Origin: Candidatus Saccharimonadota bacterium
GTDB taxonomy: Bacteria > Patescibacteriota > Saccharimonadia > Saccharimonadales > Saccharimonadaceae
Direction: 5' to 3'
Length of the DNA: 48,469 bases
NCBI GenBank assembly: GCA_016290315.1
Contig: JAEETK010000006.1
Span: 1-48,469, forward strand
The notes under the pieces are model-generated. The model was not told where the DNA came from. It ran no database searches and was given only the letters and a program-made list of their open reading frames with translations. Below are positions 14,883 through 23,208 of the stretch, piece after piece; positions within the stretch are counted from its first letter, which is position 1, and each line of letters opens with the position of its first letter. The translations under genes and the position numbers were made by a program.

Positions 14883-15515
14883 ATGTTTTGCACTAATTGT
14901 CACGAAGAGATAAAAGAGAGCGCCGATCGCTGTCCGGCGTGCGGTAGCGAGAAAATCGTCAATAATGGCGAAGCGTATGGTCTCAAATGGGATATTAATT
15001 CTACTAGTCCAAATGTGCGGTCATTTTTAGCTCTATTTTTAACACTTGCACTGTTGGCTATACTCGGTATTATCTGGTCTCTTCTGCCAGAAGAGTATCA
15101 ATACGGTGGCAGTTTTTTACCCTTTTTAATTGTGTGTGCAACGATATTAATTGGCGCCATTATCTACTATACGATCCAGCAAGCCAAGTATAGCAAACGT
15201 ATACATAATCCCACTTGGCATGAGGTCGAAGGAACGGTTATCGACTACCGCGAGGCATCATTCATTACTAAAACCCATCATGAAATCATTGAATTTTCTG
15301 TAAAAGGGAAAAAATATCGTCATGTAGCAAAATACGGTGGCGACAAAGAGGGGGAAGGCAAGAAGCGTCGCATTGTATATGATCCACATAACCCATTCGA
15401 TAGTGAGATTGTCGGCAATCATCGTAACATTGAAATTATAGCTGTATGCGCATTTATGATCATTCTAATTGCGGTTGCCACCTTTGCGCTCATGAATAGC
15501 ATGGTGATTAAATAG
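14883..15515 (+). CDS. Zinc-ribbon membrane protein with DUF3592-like domain
   Basis: 210 residues from the ATG at 14883. The N-terminus is a zinc ribbon (MFCTNCHEEIKESADRCPAC, four cysteines). Two transmembrane helices (about residues 48-70 and 80-100) come next. A soluble domain (EVEGTVIDYREASF, then EFSVKGKKYRHV and RRIVYDPHNPFDSEI) resembles DUF3592, and a C-terminal transmembrane helix follows. A -10 (TATAAT 14870-14875, with TTGTTT 18 nt upstream) ends 7 nt before this ATG, so an upstream start is unlikely and the mRNA is leaderless. Confidence 0.75.
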   Translation: MFCTNCHEEIKESADRCPACGSEKIVNNGEAYGLKWDINSTSPNVRSFLALFLTLALLAILGIIWSLLPEEYQYGGSFLPFLIVCATILIGAIIYYTIQQAKYSKRIHNPTWHEVEGTVIDYREASFITKTHHEIIEFSVKGKKYRHVAKYGGDKEGEGKKRRIVYDPHNPFDSEIVGNHRNIEIIAVCAFMIILIAVATFALMNSMVIK

Positions 15516-15628
15516 CTTAACTAGATAAAACAATTTTAAGGATTAGTTGAAAAATCTTATAACCCGAATTGCGAACCTTAATTCGTGAAGTCAGAATCAT
15601 AATAAAGGTTAGTATTATTCCGAGCATG

Positions 15629-15657
15629 TTGACAAAACGATTTTAATATGATATAAT
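15629..15657 (+). promoter_or_regulatory. Promoter of the ETNSS / radical SAM operon
   Basis: TTGACA (15629-15634), 17-nt spacer, TATAAT (15652-15657). Short inverted repeats (CGAATT/AATTCG and AACCTT/AAGGTT) lie upstream at about 15560-15610. Confidence 0.85.
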
Positions 15658-15714
15658 TCAATTGATTTTTGTAACTTAACAATTTATTTTCGATGCGAAA
15701 GAGAGGAACCAAGT

Positions 15715-16137
15715 ATGATTATTAAAGTGAGACGAGGTTGTTATGAAACAAATTCGTCAATCGACCACGCGCTTGTTATTATGCCGGAAGAGGATAGTGA
15801 AAGGTGGGAAAACGATGACCATCTTTACGTCTATGTAGATAAATATTTCTACGCTTTCAAAAAATTAAGCGACGAAGAGAGGCCGATCTACATGAGACTG
15901 TACACCGAGGAAGAAGTGTTCGCATTTATCGAGAAGGTCTCCGGAAAAACAAAGGAAGAGATCCTTGACGATATGGACGATGAATATGAGGATGTGGCAG
16001 GTATGCTGTACGGCGAATACGACTTCGCTACTTCTGAAATATGGAATGATAATGATGAATATTATCATGACGTATATGAGTACACTGCACCTTCGGGAGA
16101 ACGTTTCAAGATCCACGCAAGATATTGCAATGGTTAA
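15715..16137 (+). CDS. ETNSS-motif protein, partner of the radical SAM gene
   Basis: 140 residues opening MIIKVRRGCYETNSSIDHAL. This start (IKVRRGxxETNSSSxHSL in relatives) is seen in hypothetical proteins of phages and Firmicutes, and I recall it next to radical SAM genes; function unknown. The rest is very acidic (DDMDDEYED; WNDNDEYYHDVYEY). GAGAGGAA precedes the ATG. It ends 9 nt before the radical SAM gene, so they are one operon. It could be the substrate or a partner of that enzyme; this is inference. Confidence 0.7.
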   Translation: MIIKVRRGCYETNSSIDHALVIMPEEDSERWENDDHLYVYVDKYFYAFKKLSDEERPIYMRLYTEEEVFAFIEKVSGKTKEEILDDMDDEYEDVAGMLYGEYDFATSEIWNDNDEYYHDVYEYTAPSGERFKIHARYCNG

Positions 16138-16146
16138 GGGGGAATA

Positions 16147-17034
16147 ATGGCAAACATATTGTACGAGTATAGAAACGGCAATGCTCAGATAGAACTCTAT
16201 GCTGACGGAACGAGAATTATTCGGACAGAAGATGACATTCTCAATTTTGAGTACCCACTCAATAATGATATAACCATCACACATAAATGCGATGGCGGAT
16301 GCCCTTATTGCTATCTCGGATGTACGGAAAACGGAAAACATGCAGACATACTCAGCCATAAGTTTTTCGACACTCTGTTACCGGGTACGGAATGTGCCAT
16401 CAACCTGAATGATATGTCTCACCCTCAGCTCCTGGCTTTTCTGGGAAAAATGAAGAATAAGGGGATTGTCGTGAATGGCACGATCAACCAGAAGCACTTC
16501 ATGAAGTACTGGAAGGATTTATATCTGTTGACGATGCAGGGCTTGATCCATGGGGTAGGCGTATCTCTTATGGCTCCAACCGAAGAGCTATTTAAAGTGC
16601 TGCGCTACTTCCCGAATGCTGTAGTTCATGTAATCAACGGAATCGTTTCCGAGGACGATATCATGAAGATGGAAGGCCGGGGCATAAAGCTCTTGATCTT
16701 GGGCTATAAGGCACTTCGCCGAGGCGAAGCGTACTTGACTGCGAATAATGATGAAGTAGCAAAGAGGCAAAAGTTCCTCTATGACTATATTGCAGGAAAG
16801 CCCAAATTTAAGGTCATCAGTTTCGACAACCTGGCAATCGAGCAGCTTGCTGCTCGTCGCATCGTGACGGATGAACAATGGGAAACCATGTACCAGGGCG
16901 AAGAAGGCAGTGCAACGTTTGCTATTGATCTTGTGGATGGTACGTTTGCCGTGAGTTCGTCTGAAACAAAGACATTTCCTATCATGGATGATGTTCGGGA
17001 GATGTTTAAGGTAGTAAAAGCGCAATGCGCATAA
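16147..17034 (+). CDS. Radical SAM protein (phage-type)
   Basis: 295 residues. The iron-sulfur motif CxxxCxxC is at C48, C52 and C55 (HKCDGGCPYCY), with a further C59 and the following GKHADI typical of a radical SAM group found with ETNSS proteins in phages and Firmicutes. An HPQLLAFLGKMKNKGIVVNG segment matches the barrel strand after the glycine-rich motif; that motif itself is altered here (AINLNDMSHP instead of AIGGGNPLSHP). It should bind a 4Fe-4S cluster and SAM. The reaction and substrate are unknown; the gene just upstream is the obvious candidate partner. Confidence 0.8.
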   Translation: MANILYEYRNGNAQIELYADGTRIIRTEDDILNFEYPLNNDITITHKCDGGCPYCYLGCTENGKHADILSHKFFDTLLPGTECAINLNDMSHPQLLAFLGKMKNKGIVVNGTINQKHFMKYWKDLYLLTMQGLIHGVGVSLMAPTEELFKVLRYFPNAVVHVINGIVSEDDIMKMEGRGIKLLILGYKALRRGEAYLTANNDEVAKRQKFLYDYIAGKPKFKVISFDNLAIEQLAARRIVTDEQWETMYQGEEGSATFAIDLVDGTFAVSSSETKTFPIMDDVREMFKVVKAQCA

Positions 17035-17068
17035 TACGCTACCGGTTAAGTAAGCAAATGAGAATCAC

Positions 17069-17094
17069 CCCGCCGCTAACGCGGCGGGTTTTTT
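17069..17094 (+). terminator. Terminator of the radical SAM operon
   Basis: CCCGCCGC pairs with GCGGCGGG across a TAAC loop, followed by six T. Confidence 0.9.
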
Positions 17095-17132
17095 ATTGGT
17101 TCAACAAAATCCTTCAGGCATTTTTCGTTATC

Positions 17133-17161
17133 TTGACAAATAAATTAAATAATGGCATACT
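17133..17161 (+). promoter_or_regulatory. Promoter of the gene at 17203
   Basis: TTGACA (17133-17138), 17-nt spacer, CATACT (17156-17161); weaker -10 than its neighbours. Confidence 0.65.
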
Positions 17162-17202
17162 GTTAGTATAAATGTACTTTTGAGCAATGAAGGGGGGGTA
17201 CC

Positions 17203-17793
17203 ATGAATATTAAAATTTCAATTGCGAATTTTTTCGCCAGACAGTCTTTGCCCGCTTGGCAGAATAATCGAATCATCCGCGTCCTTTGTCGCGTGATTTA
17301 TCGTGCGATAATGGAATACGGAGCAAAGGATTATCCGTACGCTCGACCGCAGTTTGCGCCTTGGGAAGAATCGGGCGCGCCTGAGTTCTATACGGCCGTA
17401 ACGGATTCGCTAAACTTCGTCATCAGGAGAAGCCCGAGCTATGTTGCATGGAAAGTTAAGCATGCGAGTGGCAAGCAGCTCAAGATGCCTGAACCAGGAG
17501 ATCGTGAGCCGGGTGAAAATCGATTCGATGCTAGGCGTTGGGGAGAGATCCTCACCTATAATAACTGGGAGTCAGTATCGCCGCGTGATCTGTCGTTAAC
17601 CAAGAGAATCGTGGACCATATTTATCTAATTGGCGTTATCGAAAGCGAAGGGCAGTATGGCCAAGTCGTTTGGTTCGAAGGCGTAGCTAACGATGGTTGC
17701 TGGATTGTCTCAACATACAGCAATTTCCGCGAGGTTCGCTATCCGATCAAGCCAGATAAGCCTGGTGTTGCCTGGTATTGCAGGCTCAAATGA
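17203..17793 (+). CDS. Unknown protein, single-gene unit
   Basis: 196 residues. The N-terminus has a basic, amphipathic stretch (IKISIANFFARQSL; RIIRVLCRVIYRAIMEY). The central part (SYVAWKVKHASGKQLKMP, RFDARRWGEILTYNNW) and the end (YGQVVWFEGVANDGCWIVST, YSNFREVRYP) have the look of a conserved accessory protein family but I cannot name it. A GGGGGG-rich ribosome-binding site lies before the ATG, and a terminator follows directly. Probably part of the same acquired gene pool as the neighbouring promoter-terminator units. Confidence 0.6.
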   Translation: MNIKISIANFFARQSLPAWQNNRIIRVLCRVIYRAIMEYGAKDYPYARPQFAPWEESGAPEFYTAVTDSLNFVIRRSPSYVAWKVKHASGKQLKMPEPGDREPGENRFDARRWGEILTYNNWESVSPRDLSLTKRIVDHIYLIGVIESEGQYGQVVWFEGVANDGCWIVSTYSNFREVRYPIKPDKPGVAWYCRLK

Positions 17794-17802
17794 ACATTAA
17801 TC

Positions 17803-17834
17803 CCCTCCCCGCGATTTTGCGAGGAGGGTTTTTA
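17803..17834 (+). terminator. Intrinsic terminator
   Basis: CCCTCC/GGAGGG outer stem with an inner CGC/GCG, followed by TTTTT. Confidence 0.85.
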
Positions 17835-17878
17835 TATAAATCATCAAAGGGCGCGCCATGCTATAATGTAATGGATTT

Positions 17879-19630
17879 ATGAAGCAGTCGTTATTTAGAA
17901 AAATATACGGTATTTTAGATAAAAAACAGAAGATAAGTTTTTTGTTAGTATTATTACTCCTTGGAATATCGGCAATACTTAGCCAGATTACTCCGCTTGC
18001 TATCGGCTATCTTACAGATCAGGTTTTGGCTCAGGATGAGATAGTTTTCACGGCGGTCATTCCAATTCTGCTAGTTATTTTAGTAGTTACCGTCTCCAAT
18101 GAAATTATAAAAGTAATCAGGCGACTGATGATTGAAGGCGTTGCCACAAAGGTGGAGCTTAGAGCGAGAACAAAAGCTTCCAGTTCTCTAATGACGGCGC
18201 CACTATCGTATTTTCGTAAGCACATGACGGGCAATATTCACGGTCGCCTCAATCGTAGCATAGAAGGGGTGTCAAAACTCGTAAAACTGGTGTTTATGGA
18301 TTTTGCCCCAGCTATAGCCACGGGCGTTGCTGCAATTGTTGTAATTTTTACACAGCTACCTCCATTGGTCGCACTTTTGATAATCGCAGTAATACCGGTT
18401 GGACTTATTATCGTATGGCGCCAAATCGAGACCCAACGTGGCATACGTGTAGATTTAATGGAGCAGAAAGCCGAAATGGATGGAACTATGGTAGAGTTGC
18501 TTGGCGGCATTGAAACTATTCGCTCCTTGAACAGTGTCGATATGGAAGTATCGCGCGTCGAAAGCAAATCGAGTAATCTCCGTTCAAGAGAAATGAAGCA
18601 TCACAAATCTATGGCATTCTATGATTGTGTCAAGTTTATTAATGAAGCTGTTTTTACTGTCCTAGTTATTGCCATTTCTGTAGTGCTAGCCTCGAACGGT
18701 ATCATTGCGGTGGGTTCTATTTTAACTATCTATCTATGTTTTACTCAGCTAACCGCCCCACTTCGCGAGTTGCATAGAATTCTAGACGAATTATCCGAGT
18801 GTAAAGTGCTCGCAGATGACTATTTCAAGATTGCGGAGTTGCCAAAAGATTTCTCGTATCAAACGAGCGATAAATACTACGATGAAATCATTAATAACAA
18901 TGTCTTGCTGAAACATGTTTCAATGGGTTACGATGAGGAGCCAGACAAGAAGATATTAAACAACATTGATCTAGAAATAAACAAAGGAGAATTTATCGGG
19001 ATTGTTGGCCCAAGTGGTTGCGGAAAGTCGACTCTAATTAAGATAATTGACAAGCTAGAACAGGCAAGTGGGGAAATTAGAATTGGCGGTATTGATTTAT
19101 CAAAGCTCAGCCGTGCGGAGATTGCAAAATCTATAGCTTTAGTTCCGCAGACTCCTTTCTTAGTGGCCGGGACTATTGCTGAGAATATTGCTTATGGTCT
19201 AGAGGAAAATATTTCCCCAGAAGCAATTGCGGAGGCTGCCAAAAGCGCAAATCTCGAAGAAACTATTAATAACCTCCCCAAAAAATATAACTTTATGATT
19301 TCAGAAGGCGGCAGAAATTTGTCGGGCGGACAACGTCAGCGCATAGCGCTTGCTCGCATTTTTCTACGAAAACCAAAGATTCTGATATTGGATGAAGCAA
19401 CTTCCGCGCTCGACAATACGTCCGAAAAACATGTGCAAAAAGAAATTGAAAAACTAAAAGAAGAATACAACACCACTATTATATCTATTGCGCATAGGTT
19501 GACCACGCTACAAAACTGCGACGAAATAATCGTAATAGATAAAGGAAAAATAGTTCAGAGGGGCACCTTTAGTGAACTTTCCGATACTCCCGGCATCTTC
19601 CAAGATATGAAGAATGGCGTACTAAAATAG
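17879..19630 (+). CDS. ABC exporter, fused permease and ATPase (MsbA/LmrA type)
   Basis: 583 residues. The N-terminal half is a six-helix type I exporter domain; the C-terminal half is the nucleotide-binding domain with Walker A GPSGCGKST, signature LSGGQRQR, Walker B ILILDEATSALD and the switch histidine in SIAHR. It works as a homodimer or heterodimer at the cytoplasmic membrane to export a lipid, drug or peptide; the substrate is not evident. An extended -10 (TGCTATAAT; hexamer 17862-17867) lies 11 nt before the chosen ATG; the nearer ATG at 17871 is out of frame and runs into a stop after two codons. Confidence 0.9.
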   Translation: MKQSLFRKIYGILDKKQKISFLLVLLLLGISAILSQITPLAIGYLTDQVLAQDEIVFTAVIPILLVILVVTVSNEIIKVIRRLMIEGVATKVELRARTKASSSLMTAPLSYFRKHMTGNIHGRLNRSIEGVSKLVKLVFMDFAPAIATGVAAIVVIFTQLPPLVALLIIAVIPVGLIIVWRQIETQRGIRVDLMEQKAEMDGTMVELLGGIETIRSLNSVDMEVSRVESKSSNLRSREMKHHKSMAFYDCVKFINEAVFTVLVIAISVVLASNGIIAVGSILTIYLCFTQLTAPLRELHRILDELSECKVLADDYFKIAELPKDFSYQTSDKYYDEIINNNVLLKHVSMGYDEEPDKKILNNIDLEINKGEFIGIVGPSGCGKSTLIKIIDKLEQASGEIRIGGIDLSKLSRAEIAKSIALVPQTPFLVAGTIAENIAYGLEENISPEAIAEAAKSANLEETINNLPKKYNFMISEGGRNLSGGQRQRIALARIFLRKPKILILDEATSALDNTSEKHVQKEIEKLKEEYNTTIISIAHRLTTLQNCDEIIVIDKGKIVQRGTFSELSDTPGIFQDMKNGVLK

Positions 19631-19665
19631 TAATAGATTGCATTGCGTAGCGGAATTTATAGGTG

Positions 19666-19693
19666 AAAAAGCTCCTGAGCTAAGCCCAGGAGC
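19666..19693 (-). terminator. Terminator of the ECF S-component gene
   Basis: On the minus strand GCTCCTG pairs with CAGGAGC, followed by TTTTT. Confidence 0.85.
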
Positions 19694-19730
19694 GTAAAAC
19701 CACAAGAAGCAGATTTATTAACCGGCACAG

Positions 19731-20285
19731 TTATGCGGCCGTTTTGTCGATGCCATGTTCCGCTCCGTATCGAAGTTCCTTCGCGATCTTCTCTGTGGCT
19801 AAACAGATTGGTAAGCTAGCCACGATAACAAAAGCGTCCGATACGAATGACGTCGTGTTCTTGGCGACCCTCACTAAGATTGGCTGGCTGACAACCATGC
19901 TGTCTACAATAGACTTTATTACTTCGATGCCAATGAAAGTAGCAATGATTGCAACCAATGCAATAAGCACGACCTGCAAGGTTTTATGCCTTAGTGTCTG
20001 GATCTTTTTAATGGCAACGCCAAGAATTAGGCCGATGACAACGTTTCCGAGAGCCCATCCCGGCATACCATTAAAACCAAGGCCGCCAACGACGCAGTAT
20101 AGGATCACGCCGAGCGAGCCGACGACGGCTCCTTCGTACCAGGCAAAGTTCCAGGCATAGATTGTCATAACGATATATCCGAGACACAGATAATAATTCT
20201 CGAATACGGGGACCCTTAAGCACATCGAGAGTACTACGAAAAGTGCTATACCGAGTCCCATAAAAGTGATTGATCGTGTTCTCAT
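19731..20285 (-). CDS. ECF transporter S component-like membrane protein
   Basis: 184 residues with about six hydrophobic segments. The pattern (short N-terminal helix, GLGIALFVVLSMCLRVPVF, AVVGSLGVILYCVVGGLGFN, then PGWALGNVVIGLILGVAIKK) fits the substrate-binding S subunit of energy-coupling-factor vitamin transporters. It would need an EcfA/A'/T module from elsewhere in the genome. The vitamin cannot be told from sequence. Promoter on the minus strand near 20385 (TGTTATAAT) and a leader of about 100 nt that can fold; see the regulatory entry. Confidence 0.7.
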   Translation of the reverse strand: MRTRSITFMGLGIALFVVLSMCLRVPVFENYYLCLGYIVMTIYAWNFAWYEGAVVGSLGVILYCVVGGLGFNGMPGWALGNVVIGLILGVAIKKIQTLRHKTLQVVLIALVAIIATFIGIEVIKSIVDSMVVSQPILVRVAKNTTSFVSDAFVIVASLPICLATEKIAKELRYGAEHGIDKTAA

Positions 20286-20289
20286 GATT

Positions 20290-20380
20290 CCACCTACCTT
20301 TCTGTTTGTTCATGTACTAATTCCAATTAACGGTTATTGCGTTCATTATTTGAAACAAACGCTAAGGAATTTACGCAATA
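20290..20380 (-). promoter_or_regulatory. Foldable leader of the ECF S-component gene
   Basis: Between a probable extended -10 (TGTTATAAT on the minus strand, near 20385) and the ATG, AATTCC can pair with GGAATT and, nested inside, GCGTT with AACGC; ATTGCG/CGCAAT is an alternative pair. Vitamin-transporter genes of this type are often riboswitch controlled, but the sequence does not match a class I recognise. Confidence 0.3.
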
Positions 20381-20561
20381 TTATAACATAAAACCGAAAT
20401 AAGAAAAGGGTCAAGTGAAAAAACTCACAGGCTACCTGCCCCGTATTTGCTTTCCTTTTTTTGCGGCAGTATTGATGGCACTCTTGAAAAATCTGGATTT
20501 TATTGTAGAATTTCTAGAAGAGGAGGATTCCAAATAGTTCTTTAAGAAAGGAGTGAATTGC

Positions 20562-21635
20562 ATGTTTATTCATTATAAGCCTTGGCGCCCCGATAGGCTT
20601 AACGCCATAGTGCGCCACGCTCGCACAGACCTACTGGCTCTAGATGTCCAACTAGGTTCTGCATGTAACGCTAGATGTCCGCGTTGCGACAGCTCATGCT
20701 CTATAAAAAACAAGCCTGCCGCCTTGGATATTGAAGCTGTTTCGGCGCTCGCTGCCGAAATCAATCAGCGTCGCTTGTCTTTGGGTATACCCGATGGTAA
20801 CATGGGATTCTGTTGCGGCCTCGGCGAACCGACCTTTGATGTCAACTTGACTAAACTTAAGTCCCTAATCGCTAACACTGCGGTCCACGATTTCAGTTGG
20901 TCCATTTTTAATAATGGCATCTATTGGGATGGAGAGCTTGAAGATTTTCTTAGGCAGGGATACTTAAACGTGTTGGTCCAATACAATAGCGAGCGCCCAG
21001 AAGTCGTAGCGAAGATGCTTGGCGTTAGCCCGACACTGGCGGCAAAGCACATGGAAAATCGTCGGCATCTGCTTGAGATTGCTGGCGAATTTAATCGTGA
21101 CTGTGCGACCAGCATTGGCGCCTCTATTGTTCCGGAGCGCGATAACTATGATGAAGTTGTGGATATTGTGAGGCGATGTGTTGAACACAATGTGTTCCCA
21201 TTAGTTGGCGAGCTGGAAAATGCTGGATATTCCAAGGATGAATATTACGAGCGACATAAGCTCACCGACGAAGAGCTGGCGGTGTTATATCGAGCAATTG
21301 AGCGACAATTCGGCGTTAGCTACAAAGTCCCATTTTGCCCCGCCGCAATCGGCGCAATCAATATCAATAGCGACAACGAGGTCACGGTCGATAGCACCGG
21401 ACTCTCTTGTGGCTGGTACGGCATGGGAGATCCTCGGCCTATTGTCATTGGCGATATTCGCAAAATGACATACAAAGAAATCGTTTGTGCCGTTTTGGAT
21501 TATCGCGCTGAACGCATTCCGGAAGTACGTCGCGTGATTAGTGATTATCCCGATATGGTATTCGGTGGCTGTGGTGGCAATGCGCGCGATTTGCTGACTG
21601 CCTATGTGTCGCTCTATGATAATGGAGTAATATGA
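20562..21635 (+). CDS. Radical SAM protein with extra C-terminal cysteines
   Basis: 357 residues from the ATG at 20562, chosen because AAGGAG sits 8 nt upstream. The radical SAM motif CNARCPRC gives C35, C39 and C42, with C46 close by; MGFCCGLGEPTFD is the glycine-rich SAM-binding strand. Later cysteines (VPFCPAAIG, LSCGWYGM, FGGCGGNARD) could bind an auxiliary cluster, as in SPASM-type enzymes. The methyltransferase gene overlaps its stop (ATGATGA), so the two are coupled and probably act on the same substrate. The leader shares 19 identical nt (TAGTTCTTTAAGAAAGGAG) with paralogue 4 at 28774. Promoter: TTGAAA, 16 nt, TAGAAT near 20482-20510. Confidence 0.8.
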   Translation: MFIHYKPWRPDRLNAIVRHARTDLLALDVQLGSACNARCPRCDSSCSIKNKPAALDIEAVSALAAEINQRRLSLGIPDGNMGFCCGLGEPTFDVNLTKLKSLIANTAVHDFSWSIFNNGIYWDGELEDFLRQGYLNVLVQYNSERPEVVAKMLGVSPTLAAKHMENRRHLLEIAGEFNRDCATSIGASIVPERDNYDEVVDIVRRCVEHNVFPLVGELENAGYSKDEYYERHKLTDEELAVLYRAIERQFGVSYKVPFCPAAIGAININSDNEVTVDSTGLSCGWYGMGDPRPIVIGDIRKMTYKEIVCAVLDYRAERIPEVRRVISDYPDMVFGGCGGNARDLLTAYVSLYDNGVI

Positions 21636-22291
21636 TGAATTCGGAAGAAAAAAGAAATAGCGTCAAAAGAAACTACGACCTTGTAGCGCAACAATATGGT
21701 AATGATTTTGGCATTTTCATTGAGGATATGGATATTTATAAAGCATTCGAGAGGGAACTGCCAAAAGGAGCGACCATATTAGATTTGGGCGCAGGAACAG
21801 GAAGGACTTACGCCTATTTTAGTAAGAGGGGATATGGCTACATCGGACTTGATTTCTCGTCCGAAATGAGACGCGAGGCCTTTAAGATCCATGGCGAATT
21901 TGCATATATCTGCGACGATATGGTAAACGTTAAAAACCATTTTAAGAATGACTCGGCAGATGCAATATTCGCAGTCTATTCCTTATTTCATTTACCGCAA
22001 GACGATTTCTGCAGAGTTCTATCTGATGCTCATGATATTTTAAAAGACAATGGGATTATTGTCTTATCGTATCAGTTGGGAGTAGGAGAAGAATTCGCAG
22101 ATGAGCCGTACCTGGGGGAAAAGGGGAAGAATGCGCTTTATATGAACTATCAAGCCGATGGCGAAGTGGAGGCTATTTTAGAGTCACTGGGTTTTATGGA
22201 CATATATAAGAAAAAGAAAGTCGAAACGGTTGACGGCGCCATAAATAGCAACAATGCCATTACTGTATTTAGGATAATGCGAAAATTATAG
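21632..22291 (+). CDS. Class I SAM-dependent methyltransferase
   Basis: 219 residues with motif I ATILDLGAGTGRTYAYF, motif II GYIGLDFSSEM, acidic ICDDMVNV, motif IV DAIFAVYSLFHLPQDDF and motif VI LKDNGIIVLSYQ. It transfers a methyl group from SAM to an unknown acceptor. The start overlaps the stop of the radical SAM gene, giving a two-gene operon; a small-molecule or peptide modification pair is plausible but not shown. Confidence 0.85.
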   Translation: MMNSEEKRNSVKRNYDLVAQQYGNDFGIFIEDMDIYKAFERELPKGATILDLGAGTGRTYAYFSKRGYGYIGLDFSSEMRREAFKIHGEFAYICDDMVNVKNHFKNDSADAIFAVYSLFHLPQDDFCRVLSDAHDILKDNGIIVLSYQLGVGEEFADEPYLGEKGKNALYMNYQADGEVEAILESLGFMDIYKKKKVETVDGAINSNNAITVFRIMRKL

Positions 22292-22352
22292 TCCACATCC
22301 GCGAGGCGCTCGAGGTTGTCAAGAACATGTAGTTTATGTAAAACTAATCAAG

Positions 22353-22384
22353 ATCCCTGCCGCCAACGCGACAGGGATTTTTAT
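22353..22384 (+). terminator. Terminator of the radical SAM / methyltransferase operon
   Basis: ATCCCTG pairs with CAGGGAT (inner CGC/GCG), followed by T. Confidence 0.85.
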
Positions 22385-22389
22385 AGCAT

Positions 22390-22414
22390 AAAAAAGCTCG
22401 CAGTTACCTGCGAG
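22390..22414 (-). terminator. Terminator of the tandem-XRE gene
   Basis: CTCGCAG pairs with CTGCGAG on the minus strand, followed by T. The stop codon of the gene lies in the hairpin loop. Confidence 0.8.
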
Positions 22415-23066
22415 TAGTTGTTTTCGCATTTTCGGCACGAATAAGGCTTATGGCTGTTGCCAAAGTGATCTTGGTGTCTTTCTTTTCGAGTACTATTCCG
22501 TCCAGCATAGATAAGACAACTATATCCACGATTATAAGCTCATCCATTGAGACGCCAAGGGTGGCAGCCAAGGCTACCAGATGCTCGACTGCCGGCAGTC
22601 TAGTGCCGTGAATCCAATGATAGACTGCCTGTGTGGTTTTAGTGCCAAGAATCTTCTGTATGTCTCGCACGGTCATTTCGGCATCAATCCTTAGCTGATT
22701 AATCCTCTTACCGGTCGCTATAGCATCTATGTCTGGGACAAGCATTTGTCCGTAATCGCATATTGGCAAGTCGCACGTCATCTCCGCCAAGTTTTCCTCG
22801 TGTGCGAGTAGCGACTTCTTTGTCTTTGCGGGATAAGCGGTAGTGTCGGCAACTATGATTTCTTCCATTGGAGTACCCAATACTGCCGCCAGGATTACTA
22901 GATGCTCGACGGTCGGTAATGCGGCGCCGCTCAGCCACCTGTAGAATGTCTGTGAAGAGCTGATATCGTAGAAGCATTTGGCATTCAGTGTAGTCAGACC
23001 AATCTCGTTCATCAAAAGCCGAATTCTTTTACTCGTTGCAGTAGTGTCGATGATTGTGCTTTTCAT
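22404..23066 (-). CDS. Tandem XRE-type helix-turn-helix protein
   Basis: 220 residues made of two similar DNA-binding halves. Half 1: SKRIRLLMNEIGLTTLNAK, then QTFYRWLSGAALPTVEHLVI, LAAVLGTPMEEIIVAD. Half 2: GKRINQLRIDAEMTVRDIQK, then AVYHWIHGTRLPAVEHLVAL, AATLGVSMDELIIVD. The repeated LPxVEHLVxLAxxLGxxMxExI shows an internal duplication. Two XRE domains in one chain could bind a direct or inverted repeat without dimerising. A consensus-like promoter and GAGGGGGG site precede it. Target unknown. Confidence 0.75.
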   Translation of the reverse strand: MKSTIIDTTATSKRIRLLMNEIGLTTLNAKCFYDISSSQTFYRWLSGAALPTVEHLVILAAVLGTPMEEIIVADTTAYPAKTKKSLLAHEENLAEMTCDLPICDYGQMLVPDIDAIATGKRINQLRIDAEMTVRDIQKILGTKTTQAVYHWIHGTRLPAVEHLVALAATLGVSMDELIIVDIVVLSMLDGIVLEKKDTKITLATAISLIRAENAKTTTRR

Positions 23067-23131
23067 TTAAATCCCCCCTCTTTTCTATAAATAACGGCCA
23101 TGAGGCTACGAAAGGTCTCAGAGCTTCCGAT

Positions 23132-23160
23132 ATCATAACAGCATAGCTAAATGTCGTCAA
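23132..23160 (-). promoter_or_regulatory. Promoter of the tandem-XRE gene
   Basis: On the minus strand TTGACG (plus 23155-23160), 17-nt spacer, TATGAT (plus 23132-23137). Confidence 0.75.
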
Positions 23161-23208
23161 GTTTAGGCTTACTAGGGATGTTTATTTTGGCTATGGCGGA
23201 ATGTCGTG

